Source of the DNA: Anaspis maculata
Taxonomy: Eukaryota > Arthropoda > Insecta > Coleoptera > Scraptiidae
Direction of reading: 5' to 3'
Assembly (NCBI GenBank): GCA_949128115.1
Contig: OX421965.1
Coordinates: 8,711,420 to 8,775,419 of the forward strand
DNA: 64,000 bases
The notes below the pieces were generated by a model. It was not told where the DNA came from, made no database searches, and saw only the letters and a program-made list of their open reading frames with translations. Positions 22,711-33,721 of this stretch are shown piece after piece. How positions within the stretch are numbered: the first letter of the stretch is position 1; the number at the start of each line of letters is the position of its first letter. A program made the translations under genes and the position numbers.

Positions 22711-23668
22711 TAATCATAATCATAATCTTTATTAACCTTTTCTTGATACTGTATGTACATAGGCAAGTCAACATAGGGTACAGTCATATACTGTACAGTA
22801 AAATAATGTACGATCACGTAAGTATACACACTAAAAACAATACATTTTTTGACAAAAAAGAGACAATATTATTTCAACGAACAACAAAACAGACAAGCCC
22901 CGATCAGCCATGCTCCATAAACTCACCGACCGTGTAATAGCAACCCCGGATGAGATGATGTTTCAACACATGTTTGAATTTTTGGGGATTTGTTTCAAGT
23001 CTAATTGATGAAGGCAGTCTATTGAAGAGCCTGCATCCGGCGTTAGACGGTGCTTTCTCCTGGAAGGCGTGCCGAGCCCTCCGCGGCCTCAGGATATCAC
23101 CGTTACGGGTAAAATAACCACTGTCCGCGACAGAAAATTCAGACTTTTTGTTATAGATATAGGTGAGAATTCTATACAGATAAAGTGAACACACAGTCAA
23201 TATTTTTCCGCTTTTGAAATATTCGCGGCAAGACTCACGGTGTGGCAACCCAAAAATCAACCTGACCAGCCTCTTCTGAAGAATAAATACGCGGCTCACG
23301 TCAACAGCCCGCCCCCAAGCAATGATACCGTAGGAAATCGCCGAGTACGCGAATGCGTAGTATATAGTCAACATTGTGTCAATGTCTAGTGTCCTTCTTA
23401 AATTCAGTATCACATAATAGCATTTATTGAGTTTTTTGCACACCCTATCCACCTGGTACGACCACGCCATGTGTACATCGGTCGCGACACCCAGAAAGAC
23501 CGCACAATCCTCACATACCAGCGTTGTGTTTTGGAACTGGAATGTTAACTTCAGGGGCTGAACGTGTCTGTTGCAGTACTCAATTATTTTTGTTTTCGAA
23601 TAATTTATGATTAAGCCGTTTTTCTCACACCACTCACTAAACTCACATAGAGCCCTCTCCACGCGGGA
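22711..23668 (-). mobile_element. CR1/Jockey-like LINE, 5'-truncated, copy 1
   Basis: The intact minus-strand frame 23662-22904 (252 codons) is the thumb and C-terminal part of a reverse transcriptase: FSEWCEKNGLIINYSKTK, FLGVATD, LRRTLDIDTMLTIYYAFAYS, YGIIAWGRA, FILQKRLVRLIFG and LFNRLPSSIR near its end. The 3' tail is a short repeat (ATTATG)n near 22711-22732, as in several LINE clades. There is no stop or shift across 252 codons, so the insertion is young. A near-identical second copy lies at 28138-28867. Confidence 0.9.
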
Positions 23669-23689
23669 GCGAAGCAGTTAGTCAGAGTC

Positions 23690-24045
23690 CAGTTAGCACA
23701 TAGTCCAGAGGTTAGTGACATGGACCCTGCACATGGTGACAGAAGCACGAAATCTGGTAGGATTGCACAACAGACTGTACTGTACCCACTCTTTTGATTG
23801 AGAACGGGCGCCTGGCAGATTTTTTTTTCTAGACTGGGCTCAGGGATCCAGGGCCACTTTTTGGTTGTAGGGACAAACCTTGGCTTCTTTTTGCTAGTAT
23901 GCGTTTGCCATGCAGTAACGTTACTAAAGATCAAAGCAACGCGCTGAATGCTGGCACCTGCCTTGTTGGAATCTCTGAAGAAATCTTCGTAACAGCGGCA
24001 AAGTATTTCACGTTCTCTCGCAGAGCTGGATCCCCACACATGGCG
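23690..24045 (-). pseudogene. Transposon protein remnant, N-terminal part
   Basis: The minus-strand frame begins near MWGSSSAREREILCRCYEDF and continues RDSNKAGASIQRVALIFSN. Copy B carries the matching bases near 59805-59960. The opposite end of both copies carries PHVILDKKLKKYFLTER, a likely C-terminus (22370-22430; 60420-60480). Together they suggest a decayed element protein read on the minus strand here and on the plus strand in copy B. I do not recognise the family. Confidence 0.4.
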
Positions 24046-24499
24046 TGAAAATTATCAGGTAATCAAAACCAATGAAGGAACAACGCAACAGTAACAGTAG
24101 GTAGGTATAACGGAACAGAGGAACAACAGTAACTGAAGTAACATGTACAGATTTTGAAACTTGCGTCGATAGGTGCTTTATTACGATTTTCTTTCCAAAA
24201 AGCTATCTAGGTGGACAGAAACATGACAGTTTGGACGACAGTAGAAAACTTCGCGGTTGACTTTGATTGACATGTCACACTGACTTGGGAGTAAAACAAT
24301 AAACGTTTTAGAACTAGACAAAGCTAAAGCGACTTTTACCATATACTTCCAATGCCTACTGAGATAGCAATTCATCTGAAATAACGTATACTTTGCGACA
24401 AGGCTGTGACGTCACGATTGAATACGAGATGAAAGTTCCACTGGAGATGCAAAGCGCTTGATGATGCACAACCGATGTGCCGAAACAGGCTCCGAATCA

Positions 24500-24640
24500 G
24501 TAGAATAGAATAGAAAATAGAATATAATAAGTTTATTGGATGTATACATGGGAATTTACAATCATGTATAACAAAACCAAAATAAACAAGCTCAATTGCA
24601 TTAGTACCTAACTATATCAAGGAAAAATTCATAAGAAATA
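24500..24640 (-). mobile_element. LINE 3' tail remnant
   Basis: On the minus strand the segment ends in CCAATAAACTTATTATATTC followed by TATTC-type repeats. This resembles a polyadenylation signal and simple-repeat tail of a LINE. No coding sequence remains. Confidence 0.4.
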
Positions 24641-25610
24641 ACAACCCATTCCAACTTCCCTGATTTTAAGAAAGTTGACAACTGTGAAATTTCGGCAGCC
24701 AAAACCTACCTGTGAGGTTTTGATTTTGGATCACATTCTGATTGGTAGGTAGGTACATATACCTACTGATGCCACTCTCAAAACGTTTAATATTCAACTA
24801 ATTTCCTTCTACTAATTGTTCTTTCTGTTGCTGTCTACTAATTCCCATCAGCATCAGGTTCACTTACTGATCACATAATTAAGCCATTACAGATATAATT
24901 ATAAATAAGTCAATTATGATTACAAAACGTTAAAAGGTTTATACTGGAAGGAATACACACACCTAACATTTGCGGTTTTGAGCTAAGCTTTCTGGTTCAC
25001 ATCCCGGCTCTGCGAGGCATTTCCGGTTCCGGACACGCGTTATTCGAAAGCGCGGCAAAAGGAGGCGAAGTTGTTCAAAAATTAATGCTTCTGCCGAGTG
25101 AGATTTGTTTGTTTGTTTATTGATACTGGTCAGAGATAACTACTGGTATATATCAGTCGGTTACAGGCCAGGCATGCATCTGGAAAGTGCGCGCACACAC
25201 ACAACACCACCCCTGCTCTGCCAAAATAAGTTTTAGTTCATTCACCGATAAATATAGAATACATGGGATAAAGCTGCCTGGCTCTACTGCCTACAACATG
25301 CGAAAACACACAAAATGTGCCAAAGACAATAAAAAAAAGAGAGGAGAACAACAAAAACGAAAAACGTGGAGAATACATAATGATGGTTACACACCTAAAT
25401 GGTTCTCGTCCATGACTTTGTCTATAATCTAGGGTGTCTCGTTTACAGGTCCTTCGACAGAGAAACAAAAAAAGCGTTTTTTAGTACATGACGGTCGTGG
25501 TGAATGATGGTGATGGTGAGGGATTAAAGAAACAACATCGATTCGATGATGATGATGATGATGATGATGGCTGATAAGTCGCGCCTCACCTCGAACATAG
25601 CCGTGATAAG
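24640..25610. other. Unannotated interval
   Basis: No gene recognised. It contains a possible second LINE tail (TTTGTTTGTTTATTGATACT at about 25107) and a (GAT)n run at 25545-25569. Confidence 0.5.
25545..25569. repeat. (GAT)n microsatellite
   Basis: About eight uninterrupted GAT units. Confidence 0.9.
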
Positions 25611-25734
25611 TAGTTGTCAGACCGAATTCTTGGAAATTGGCACCAAGGTCATCACTTGGAGACGGTGAGCACTTGCTTAATCCAAAAAACTGTAATGCAC
25701 TTTATCACTTTTAATTTTTCAAATTTCTTTCCAG

Positions 25735-25848
25735 TTTGGCACACTTGATTTTCCCGGGGATCGCCGCGCAGACACTCTCGGGGATATTTCGGGAACGAAC
25801 GCGGAGCAGCCGGAGCACTACGGCGATTATATTTCGCAGACCGCGTAG
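25735..25848 (+). CDS. Possible terminal coding exon of an unidentified gene
   Basis: A strong plus-strand acceptor (TTTTTCAAATTTCTTTCCAG) precedes 25735. The frame starting at the first base reads FGTLDFPGDRRADTLGDIS, then GTNAEQPEHYGDYISQTA and a TAG stop at 25846-25848. The residue mix looks protein-like and contrasts with the Arg/Ser-rich alternative frames. A donor-like GTGAGC at 25665 would give a 70-bp intron and an upstream exon whose frame (NWHQGHHLET) is open only from about 25612. I do not recognise the protein. The alternative is that this CpG-rich stretch is promoter or 5' UTR on either strand, possibly of dorsal. Confidence 0.35.
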   Translation, partial: FGTLDFPGDRRADTLGDISGTNAEQPEHYGDYISQTA

Positions 25849-26240
25849 AACTGGCGCTGTGTTGATGCGATCGCAATGTAGTGGTGCTCTCCACCAGCAG
25901 CTAGCTCTATCACGTGCCGGACGTCACTGGAAACCACCGCGCAAGTTCAAATTATTAATATGTTCGCTCCTCGCCCGCTCGGCCCGTCGTCGTCCGTCGA
26001 CGCATGGCCCGTGTCGTTGCCGAAGAGCTGGAACTGGAGGAACTTGGAACTTTCTCCGGGGGGGACCGGCCGGTGGACACCGGCGGCACCGGGATTTCAC
26101 ACACGGCCGGCCGCTGACGTCACCCGTTACGCACCACGTTGGGGCACTGCCCGCGAGGAAAATACCAAAAGCTTTCGGGCTGTTCATCGCTTGTGCGGGA
26201 GGAGGTCATCAAGTCTTGTCAGTTTTGATATGGGTACGAA
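25740..26240. promoter_or_regulatory. CpG-rich island
   Basis: About 500 bp, much richer in G, C and CpG than its surroundings (for example GGCCCGTCGTCGTCCGTCGA at 25981). It contains TGACGTCA-type words at about 26115 and CACGTG at about 25911. It marks unmethylated promoter-like or GC-rich exonic sequence. Which gene it serves cannot be told from sequence. Confidence 0.45.
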
Positions 26241-26639
26241 AGTAGGAAATCCGAACCGTCCTGGTTTCTGAATGAAAGGTGACGTAGCAGCACCACGGTG
26301 TGGAAGTACGAGCAGACACACCTACATTCTGCGGGAAAATTTCAGTGGACTTGTATTTTTTTTGGCCTTTCCAAACTCGAGGGGTAAATACGGCCCTCTT
26401 CTTATTTGCTGAATTTGGCGTCGAAAAATCTGCTTAAGAATATGAGCTCATCGACCAAATTGATGCTGGCAATACAGCGATCCGACAGCCGACAATAAAA
26501 TATTATTCCTTCTCGTAAGGGTGGAAAAACGGAGGGATCGCAAATTCGTGTCATGTAATCATGAATGCTACTGCTACAATCATGCTTAGAGGTAGCTGTG
26601 GAGCTACCTACTTTGGTATAAATATCATTCTTCATTCGA

Positions 26640-27410
26640 AAGTAGATATACACACATCAAAAGAATCTAGGGGCAAATTCAGACGATTTCTAAAATCATC
26701 ATAACTTTTGATTGCCATCAGCGATTTTATATCGGTTTCAAGAAAGTGATCCGATTTCATTAAAACTCGGATCACACTCATGTCTGGTTTATGTAATTGG
26801 AATTTCAAGGTCAAATGTCTTCTTCGGTTACTTTCAAGCCGCCACATTGAAGTTTTATGTAAATGATTCGATTCTAGTGTGTTTCAAAGTTTCATCAAAT
26901 CGAATCATTTCTGTAAAAAGTTCAGTATAACGGCTCGAAAAAGATCGGATGTGACATTTGACCTTGAAATTCCAATTATTTGAACCAGACATAAGTGTGT
27001 TCCAAGTTTCAATAAAATCGGATCACTTTTTTCTTTCTTGGAAGTTCAACACGGCGGCATAAAATGATCAATATCTTTAGCAATTCACCTTTGATTTCTA
27101 AAATTAAAAAAACGTCACTGAAGCTGAAACACTGATGTTCATAACTGTGCTATTAAAATGCATGCATTTTCTTTTTCGGGAATCGCGCTCGTACTGAACT
27201 TTCGGCAATTTTACACTGTTCTATTGATCACCCTGTAGCACCTTATAAAACATTGTTCGTATTTGACGTGATCAAGGCATGAAGAAGAAAGATTGAGTTA
27301 TCGAACACTGAAAACCGGTATGAAATCGCTGACGGGAATCAAAAGTTATGATGATTCTAGAAATCGTCTGAATTTGCTTGTCCCCTAGATTCTTTTGATG
27401 TGTGTATTAT
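26640..27410. mobile_element. Concentric foldback, 0.77 kb
   Basis: Outer arms: 26640-26745 (ACACACATCAAAAGAATCTA onward) against 27310-27405. Inner arms: 26750-26820 (GGATCACACTCATGTCTGGTT, then TCCAAGGT-like bases) against about 26955-27035. No coding capacity. An unpaired CACCCTGTA sits at 27239-27247. Confidence 0.75.
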
Positions 27411-27519
27411 GATGATGTTACACACTTTTTTGAAAGGGTACGGATAACTGCTGTTCTCGCTGCTGTTGCTGTGCCGCGTAAACATCAGAACCAATAAACC
27501 AACTAAAGTTAAAACCAAC

Positions 27520-28050
27520 GGTGTAAATAAATATCGCTCTGCGGTACTGGAGATCGAGTGTCATATTCTATAATCCTCAACAGTTTGGCCCCAGATTCCT
27601 CAAGAATTTCTACTAAGAGTGCTTCACGGCTGCGAAACCTCAGACGTCGCTCTGGGAATCTCGGATAGGTCGTTGCTCTATCATCTTTCAAAATAGTCGA
27701 AATTGAATATCGCTCTGCTATTCTTGGAGATATTGCGGTACGAAGTACATCAGACTTGGACCTGTTGAGAATAACGCAGCACAAAGTACGCACTTGAAGA
27801 TATCACTCCACAAATCTCATAGTAGGTAATCCCCTCTTTGATCGCCGAAGATTGAGACATATCGCTCTAACAGGAATATCGTTCAACGATCTTCGCACTA
27901 GATGCTCTTCGATTACGATCCTCGTTTATCTCGCACTACGGCTTTCAAAATATCTCTCCGTAATGGAACTATCGCTCCACGATCTTTGAAAATATCGTTT
28001 TACAATCTTTGGAGATACGAGATACCACTCCACATCTCTCGGAATTAATA
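27520..28050. repeat. Degenerate short tandem repeat, part 1
   Basis: Variants of ATATCGCTCTACGATCTTCG plus GAG recur every 25-30 bp (GATATCACTCCACAAATCTC, TATCGCTCCACGATCTTTG, ATATCGTTTTACAATCTTTG). Units are heavily diverged, so the array is old. The same repeat resumes at 31358. Confidence 0.7.
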
Positions 28051-29469
28051 AGTGATGTGAATAACAGTTACTTTCGGATACTCGTTACTTCCGTTAACAG
28101 TATTAGTTCTTTTGTATTCTTGTATTCTTTTGTATATTGATAGGGTGTGCAAAAAACTCAATAAATGCCATTATGTGATACTGAATCTAAGAAGGACACT
28201 AGACATTGACACAATGTTGACTATACTATACTATGCATTCGCGTACTCGGCGATTTCCTATGGTATCATTGCTTGGGGGCGGGCTGTTGACGTGAGCCGC
28301 GTATTTATTCTTCAGAAGAGGCTGGTCAGGTTGATTTTTGGGTTGCCACACCGTGAGTCTTGCCGCGAATATTTCAAAAGCAGAAAAATATTGACTGTGT
28401 GTTCACTTTATCTGTATAGAATTCTCACCTATATCTATAACAAAAAGTCTGAATTTTCTGTCGCGGACAGTGGTTACTTTACCCGTAACGGTGATATCCG
28501 GAGGCCGCGGAGGGCTCGACACGCCTTCCAGGAGAAAGCACCATCTAACAGAGCCTGCCTTCATCAATTAAACTTGAAACAAATCCCCAAAAATTCAAAC
28601 ATGTGTTGAAACATCATTTCATCCGGGGTTGCTATTACACGGTCGGTGAGTTTATGGAGCATGGCTGATCGAGGCTTGTCTGTTTTGTTGCTTATTGTTA
28701 AAATAATATTGTCTTTTTTTTCAAAAAATGTATTGTTTTTAGTGTGTATACTTACGTGATCGTACATTATTTTACTGTACAGTATGTGACTGTACCCTAT
28801 GTTGACTTGCCTATGTACATACAGTATCAAGAAAAGGTTAATAAAGATTATGATTATGATTATGATTCGTTATCGTTACTCTTGTTTACAATTTGCGAAA
28901 ATTATTGAGATCAATTAAATTGACCACATTCTACGGTTTTTAGTAGAAAAGAATGAGTATTGGGTATCCCTTACAGAATGATAACAATAAAAAATTGGAG
29001 CTCAAGAAATTCGCCCGCTTTGTTTTGGTTTTCGTTTACTTCTCTGGGCCTCGACTGGCGCCGATGCTACGCCGATTCCCGCTTGCACCTTTGAGGTGCG
29101 GAACCACAGAACCACAGAATAGACATTCTCATATAGGCGGTTCCCTTTGTTCACAGCTCGTGCGCAGGTCTTCAAGTAGACAAGCTCACTGGTTCAATTG
29201 GCTGTTTAACCGGGAGCGGTTATCGATCGGGCATCACTGGTTGCTGGTTGCTTGAGCTCGACCAATGACGACCAATATACGTAGGTGAACCTGTGCCCCG
29301 AGGACCCCAGGTAAATGAGAATGGCTATAGCTCCAACTCCGAATAACTCGTCCAGTAACGAAACCGAAAAAGAACGAATACTTTTCAAAGTCAGAATTCG
29401 TTCCAACAAGTACACGACAAGTTAGTAACGATTACTTAGGAACGAATCCTTCCTTTTTTCACATCACTA
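28050..29469. mobile_element. Element with AGTGATGTGAA ends inside the degenerate array
   Basis: AGTGATGTGAATAAC at 28051 is inverted at the right (TTTTTTCACATCACTA, ending 29469). Both ends are followed by related ACTCGTTACTTCC-like sequence. It contains a LINE fragment at 28138-28867. The terminal inverted repeat is short, so the boundary call is moderate. Confidence 0.45.
28138..28867 (+). mobile_element. CR1/Jockey-like LINE, 5'-truncated, copy 2
   Basis: From DRVCKKLNKCHYVILNLRR through SRVFILQKRLVRLIFG and YLYRILTYIYNKKSEF, this is nearly identical in DNA and protein to copy 1 (22711-23668). A small indel near the end breaks the frame (APSNRACLHQLNLK instead of LFNRLPSSIR). The 3' tail is (ATTATG)n, ending near 28867. 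Opposite orientation to copy 1. Confidence 0.9.
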
Positions 29470-30646
29470 GCCACGGTTCGGCAAAATGTGAAATAGCGAA
29501 AAAAATTGTCCACCAAATCTAACACCGTAGCTTGATTCTTTATTATTTTCCGATCCAGAAGAACCCAATTTCAAAATAATTCAACGGTGAATTTGTCCTG
29601 TGGGCAATTAATTCCAAATTTCATTTATCCCAGTAGGTTTTCTTATGTTTATTTTTTGAGGCCCATCTGCAACGTTTAGTTAATGTATAGTGATTGGTGC
29701 CAAATTGTTCCTTGGACCATGACAAATAAGTATCACGATGGTGGACATCTATGATCCGCGACTGGGCAGCCGAAGGAGGGGAGGGGGCAGGAAACGTTCT
29801 GAAGAAGAGATAAAAAATGTTAACTCATGAACCAAAAGAGTTGGAATTATGAAATATCGCATACGAGCTCGCTATTTCACGCCATTGATAACGCAGTAAA
29901 CCATTTTTGAAAATACTGAACCGTTCCAGAGAGATCTCAATTGAACTTTTTTTTTGAAAATTTTACTGTTGAAAACATACAAAAAAAACTACACAATAAT
30001 ATTTCTGGCAGCTAGAGGTGTTGGAAATATATGCATATTGGTGAAAAATCCCTTGGTCTTCTATTTCAGGAAATAAGACCCCATTATTCACCTACCTACG
30101 TGACTTTTTCGGTCATTCTTGGCCATTGGTCTCCCCGAAGAGCTTTGTTATGTCTATCAGGAATTCGTTTTTGATGGATTTCTTTGTGGAAATTGAGCAC
30201 TCTTTGGTTCAAATAACTCCCAACAAATAACCTTTCAACTCGTATTCAACAGTTTTGGTAGGTGACTTCAAAAACGAATACATTTGATGATAAAAGCCGT
30301 CCTTTGCCGGTTCATAACGAGCCATCATGTGACACTGGTCTTGTGCAGAACCACGTGAGACACCAAAATGACCATTTTTCTCGCCAAAGCAGCCACTCAC
30401 CCGAGCACTTACCTAACTTGGGTAAGTTGTACCTTTTTATCTTTCAAATTCGTCAATAATTTGGATTTTAATGGTAACATTTGATACCAAGGGCGAACGG
30501 GGCGCAGCCAGGCTGAAGGGCGGAGCCTTCAGGCGCTGGCGGGAACGCCTGCTCGATGGCGGTGGTGAGACCTGAGGGCTCGCTAGCGGACGTTGTCCGC
30601 TCGGCAGATGGTTCGGGACGGTGGCCCCCGAGGGGGCCGGTGCTTT

Positions 30647-30662
30647 GGCCCTGAAAAGGGCC
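30647..30662 (-). other. Histone-type mRNA 3' stem-loop
   Basis: The minus strand reads GGCCCTTTTCAGGGCC, which fits the metazoan replication-dependent histone 3' end exactly: 6-bp stem, TTTC loop. It is preceded by an A/C-rich flank (CAAGAAACCATT). It lies 117-132 nt downstream of the predicted start site. No histone coding sequence is present between, only a short ATG frame from about 30701. This looks like histone gene ends with the coding part lost, though a chance match of this palindrome is possible. Confidence 0.5.
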
Positions 30663-30802
30663 AATGGTTTCTTGACACAGGTGACTGTCGATGGGAAGCA
30701 TCAGGGCGAAGGCCGTCTGCGGACGTGCGGTGCGGGGTCGATGCGGCGATGTGTGTCGGCTCAGGACTGCTGAACGACTGGGGCGATTCAGGTGAACGTC
30801 GG

Positions 30803-30810
30803 CTTATATA
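30803..30810 (-). promoter_or_regulatory. TATA box of a predicted promoter
   Basis: The minus strand reads GCGCCTATATAAGCC. A CCAGTCG initiator-like site follows, with its A at about 30779, 31 bp downstream of the first T. This is the canonical TATA-to-start distance. No downstream promoter element is seen. Confidence 0.5.
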
Positions 30811-31357
30811 GGCGCAAAGGGACGAGCGTCGTCTCCGCCTCCTTCCGGCCGGGCCGGTAACACATTCTCAGAAGAAAAATAAGTTTATCGAGATTTTTCT
30901 GAAACGGTTCGATATTTTCGAAACGGTTTGCTGCACCTTCATTGGCGTAAAATAGTGAGCATGTATGCCATATTTGATAATTCCACCTCTTTCGGTTCAT
31001 GAGTTAAAAAAATGTTATCTGTTCGCCAGCACGTTCTCTGCCCTCACCCCCCTCCGGCTGCGCAGTCGTGAGTCTCAGATGTCCACCATCGCGATTCTTG
31101 CTCATCATGGTCCAAGGAACAATTTGGCACCAACCACTATATCTTAACGTCAAGTTGCTCATGGGCCTCAAAGAATGAACATGAGAAAAACCCACTAAAA
31201 TAAAAAAAATCAAATAAACTGTCCACAGGACAAATTCACCGATGAATTATTTTGAAATTGGGTTTTTCTGGATCGGAAAATAATAAAGAATCAAGCTACG
31301 GTGTTAGATTTGGTGGACAATTTTTTTCGCTATTTCACATTTTGCCGAACCGTGTAG

Positions 31358-32465
31358 CCCAATTATCGCTCTACCATCCTCGGAGATATAACTCTAGGAT
31401 ATCGCTGTACAATCCTCGAGAATGTTGCTGGATGATAATATTTGTTCTCCCATCTCCAAGTATGCCACTGTATACGAACTTTGGATATATCGCTTTACGA
31501 TCTTCTGGAAAAATCACACACCAATCTTAATTTTTCTGTGAAAGCCTTGAATCTTGCCCTACGCATCTCAGTACAGTACGCTCTCTCGGATATTTGCTCC
31601 ACAAACATTGGGAGATTAGTTCTGCGATCCCTCAAGCCTCAAAATATACACCTGGGATTACTCGAAAAAGCATACCGCTTCGACGATCTTGGACAATATC
31701 GTTGGTATTGCTCCACGATTTTCAGATATTTGCTCTACAAAACATTGGATGTGCTGCCTGCTGCCCTACGAAGCTCGAGGATTTTGCTGTATAATCTTCA
31801 GAAATATAGTGTACTACCTTAAAAGTCTCGCCAAGCTCTCCTTGGATCCTAGCAGTCTTCGAAAAAAATTGTTCCAGCTGTGACCTTGAAATAAGCCGCC
31901 TCACATACTTCGGAACTTGCCACTTTGTTTACCTTCTGGCGATGACACTTCACTGTACTTTGTCCTCGACTTTGTCCTTGTAATTTCGCTGTTATATCTT
32001 CGGAGATATTATTACTCTTCAAGAAGGGCAAAGAACCAGTAGTCCTATTGATATACGAACAACGGATGTATTGCCATATGAACATAGAAATGTTGCTACG
32101 CAGTTCGCGGAGATCTGACTCTACAATATGTTGATTTTCGGCAATTTCACAATTCACTTATCATGGACATCGCCCCACGATCCTTAGAGATAATGTTTTC
32201 TGAACCTTGGATATATTTGCTCTACAGTCTTTCGAAAGTCGCTCGACGTTCCCCAGAAATATTATCGAATGATCCTCAGGAGTGCGTTGCTCTGCTGTCC
32301 GGCTGTCCCCGAAAATACTGCTCTGTGATCTTGGACATGTCGCTTCATTATCTTAGAGAATATCGCTCTACTTTCCTTAGAATATTGCCACAAGATTCTC
32401 GGAGATATCGTTCTATAAAAAGCAAAGATCTTGAACTTTGGAGATGTTGCTCTAGATTATTTTGA
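31358..32465. repeat. Degenerate short tandem repeat, part 2
   Basis: Continuation of the 27520-28050 array. Examples are TATCGCTCTACCATCCTCGG, TATCGCTGTACAATCCTCGA, ATTGCTCCACGATTTTCAG and TATCGCTCTACTTTCCTTAG. Period is about 25-30 bp with strong divergence. The several open frames here translate repeat units and are not genes. Confidence 0.75.
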
Positions 32466-33721
32466 AATGTTCAAATTAATAATTATTTATTATTATTATT
32501 AATATTCAGGGCTGTAAAGTCGGTTATTGAAGTTGGAAGAATTGATGGAAAAGTTTGCTAATATGCACTGAGGTATATTGCTGGCTTCGCCGAGGTTTAA
32601 AACACCTCAAGAGACAAAGGGCTCTGAAAATTTCAATGTAAACCAAGAGCTTTATATGGAGGCATATACGAAACTGTGTTGAAAATCACAAACACGTACT
32701 ACTCTTTGTAGTGTGTACACGAAGTTTAGTAATTGATGGGTGGATTTGAACTTGAGAATACTGAAGCGAGCATCAAGAAACTGGAGTCGATGAGAGTGAT
32801 CAGAAGAGGCACAAAACTGACAGTTCAAAGACATTCTTAATAAGAAGTCCAAGCAGTATCCCACCTATACAACCACAATGCTAACCTACAAATTTAACTT
32901 GAAACTTGAAGTTCCTACGATAAGATCTCGGGAGCAGCATTACTTACTTATAAAGGTCGCCCTATTAGTACTAGCGGTAAGCAGCTAACTAGTGAAGAAT
33001 ACTGCATTTTATGATACAAGCAACAGATTTGGTACACGTAACCTCTGAAGAATTCTAAGCGATTTGACCCGTAGTTCTTGAAAATCCCTTCGGGGGGAGC
33101 CGAGATATAGGGGGGGGGAGAGGGGTTGATTTCTCTTATTTAGAAAAAATCTATATGGACCAAACTGGCATGAAAAATGTCTAATTCAAGTGATTTGAAC
33201 ATGCTGAATACACTGGTAAATCTCAATTTCATAAAAAATGCGAATAGTGGCCTTTTTTTCAAAATGGCCGCCAATGAATGACAAAAAATCATGCATGAAT
33301 AAGTTATTCGAGTAAGGTATCAATTTATATGTTTTCGAGGACGCTGAACTCATTTCTTTTATCGAAATCACCATATCGAACAAAATTATCTCTTTTGGGT
33401 CAGGGCAGATGAACCACCCCCAATACTTGAAGTGACGCTTCCAAGATTTGAAGTGAATATCGAAAGAACAATGTGGAGTTACATCTGAACAATCTCTTTT
33501 TTGATGATGATTGAAAATTACTCATGTAACTAACTACACCTCTAAAGTCACCATAACCATCTCTGGAATCCCCAACCACCCTTAATGGGAGGATCTTGTA
33601 TAACCTAGCTTTCCTTGTATCGCAGGAAAGCGCTTCAAAAATGAGTTTGAATGGTATAAAATAGTATAATAATACCTATTTGATTATATTTTACGTACTG
33701 TAGTTATGAATAGATATGTAT

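Larger units (their letters stand above)
22231..24386 (-). mobile_element. TA-flanked DNA transposon, copy A (interrupted by a LINE)
   Basis: Ends CGTTGTTTCAGATGAATTGC at 22231 and its near-inverse finishing at 24386, about 30 bp long, are flanked on each side by TA. Copy B at 59465-60615 has the same ends and TA flanks, in opposite orientation. A TA duplication with such ends would fit Tc1/mariner-type integration, but the encoded protein pieces show no DDE motif I can recognise. A 5'-truncated LINE sits at 22711-23668. Confidence 0.75.
29472..31354. mobile_element. 1.9-kb foldback with a GC-rich passenger
   Basis: Ends CACGGTTCGGCAAAATGTGA at 29472 and its inverse ending at 31354. Arms of about 480 bp (29472-29950 against 30870-31354) match with moderate divergence. 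The loop contains 30485-30865, a sharply GC-rich block unlike the AT-rich arms. That block carries a TATA box and a histone-type stem-loop on the minus strand, listed separately. The element interrupts the degenerate tandem repeat. Confidence 0.85.

Noticed and set aside
24990..25030. GGTTCACATCCCGGCTC as a tRNA T-arm
   Set aside because: No A-box or acceptor pairing nearby; too little for an RNA gene.
25924..26187. Minus-strand Arg/Pro-rich frame in the CpG island as dorsal exon 1
   Set aside because: No donor in phase 1 and no resemblance to a Dorsal N-terminus; composition alone explains the open frame.
31442..31883. Overlapping plus-strand frames of up to 126 codons
   Set aside because: Their repeating peptides follow the 25-30-bp degenerate array, so they are repeat translations.
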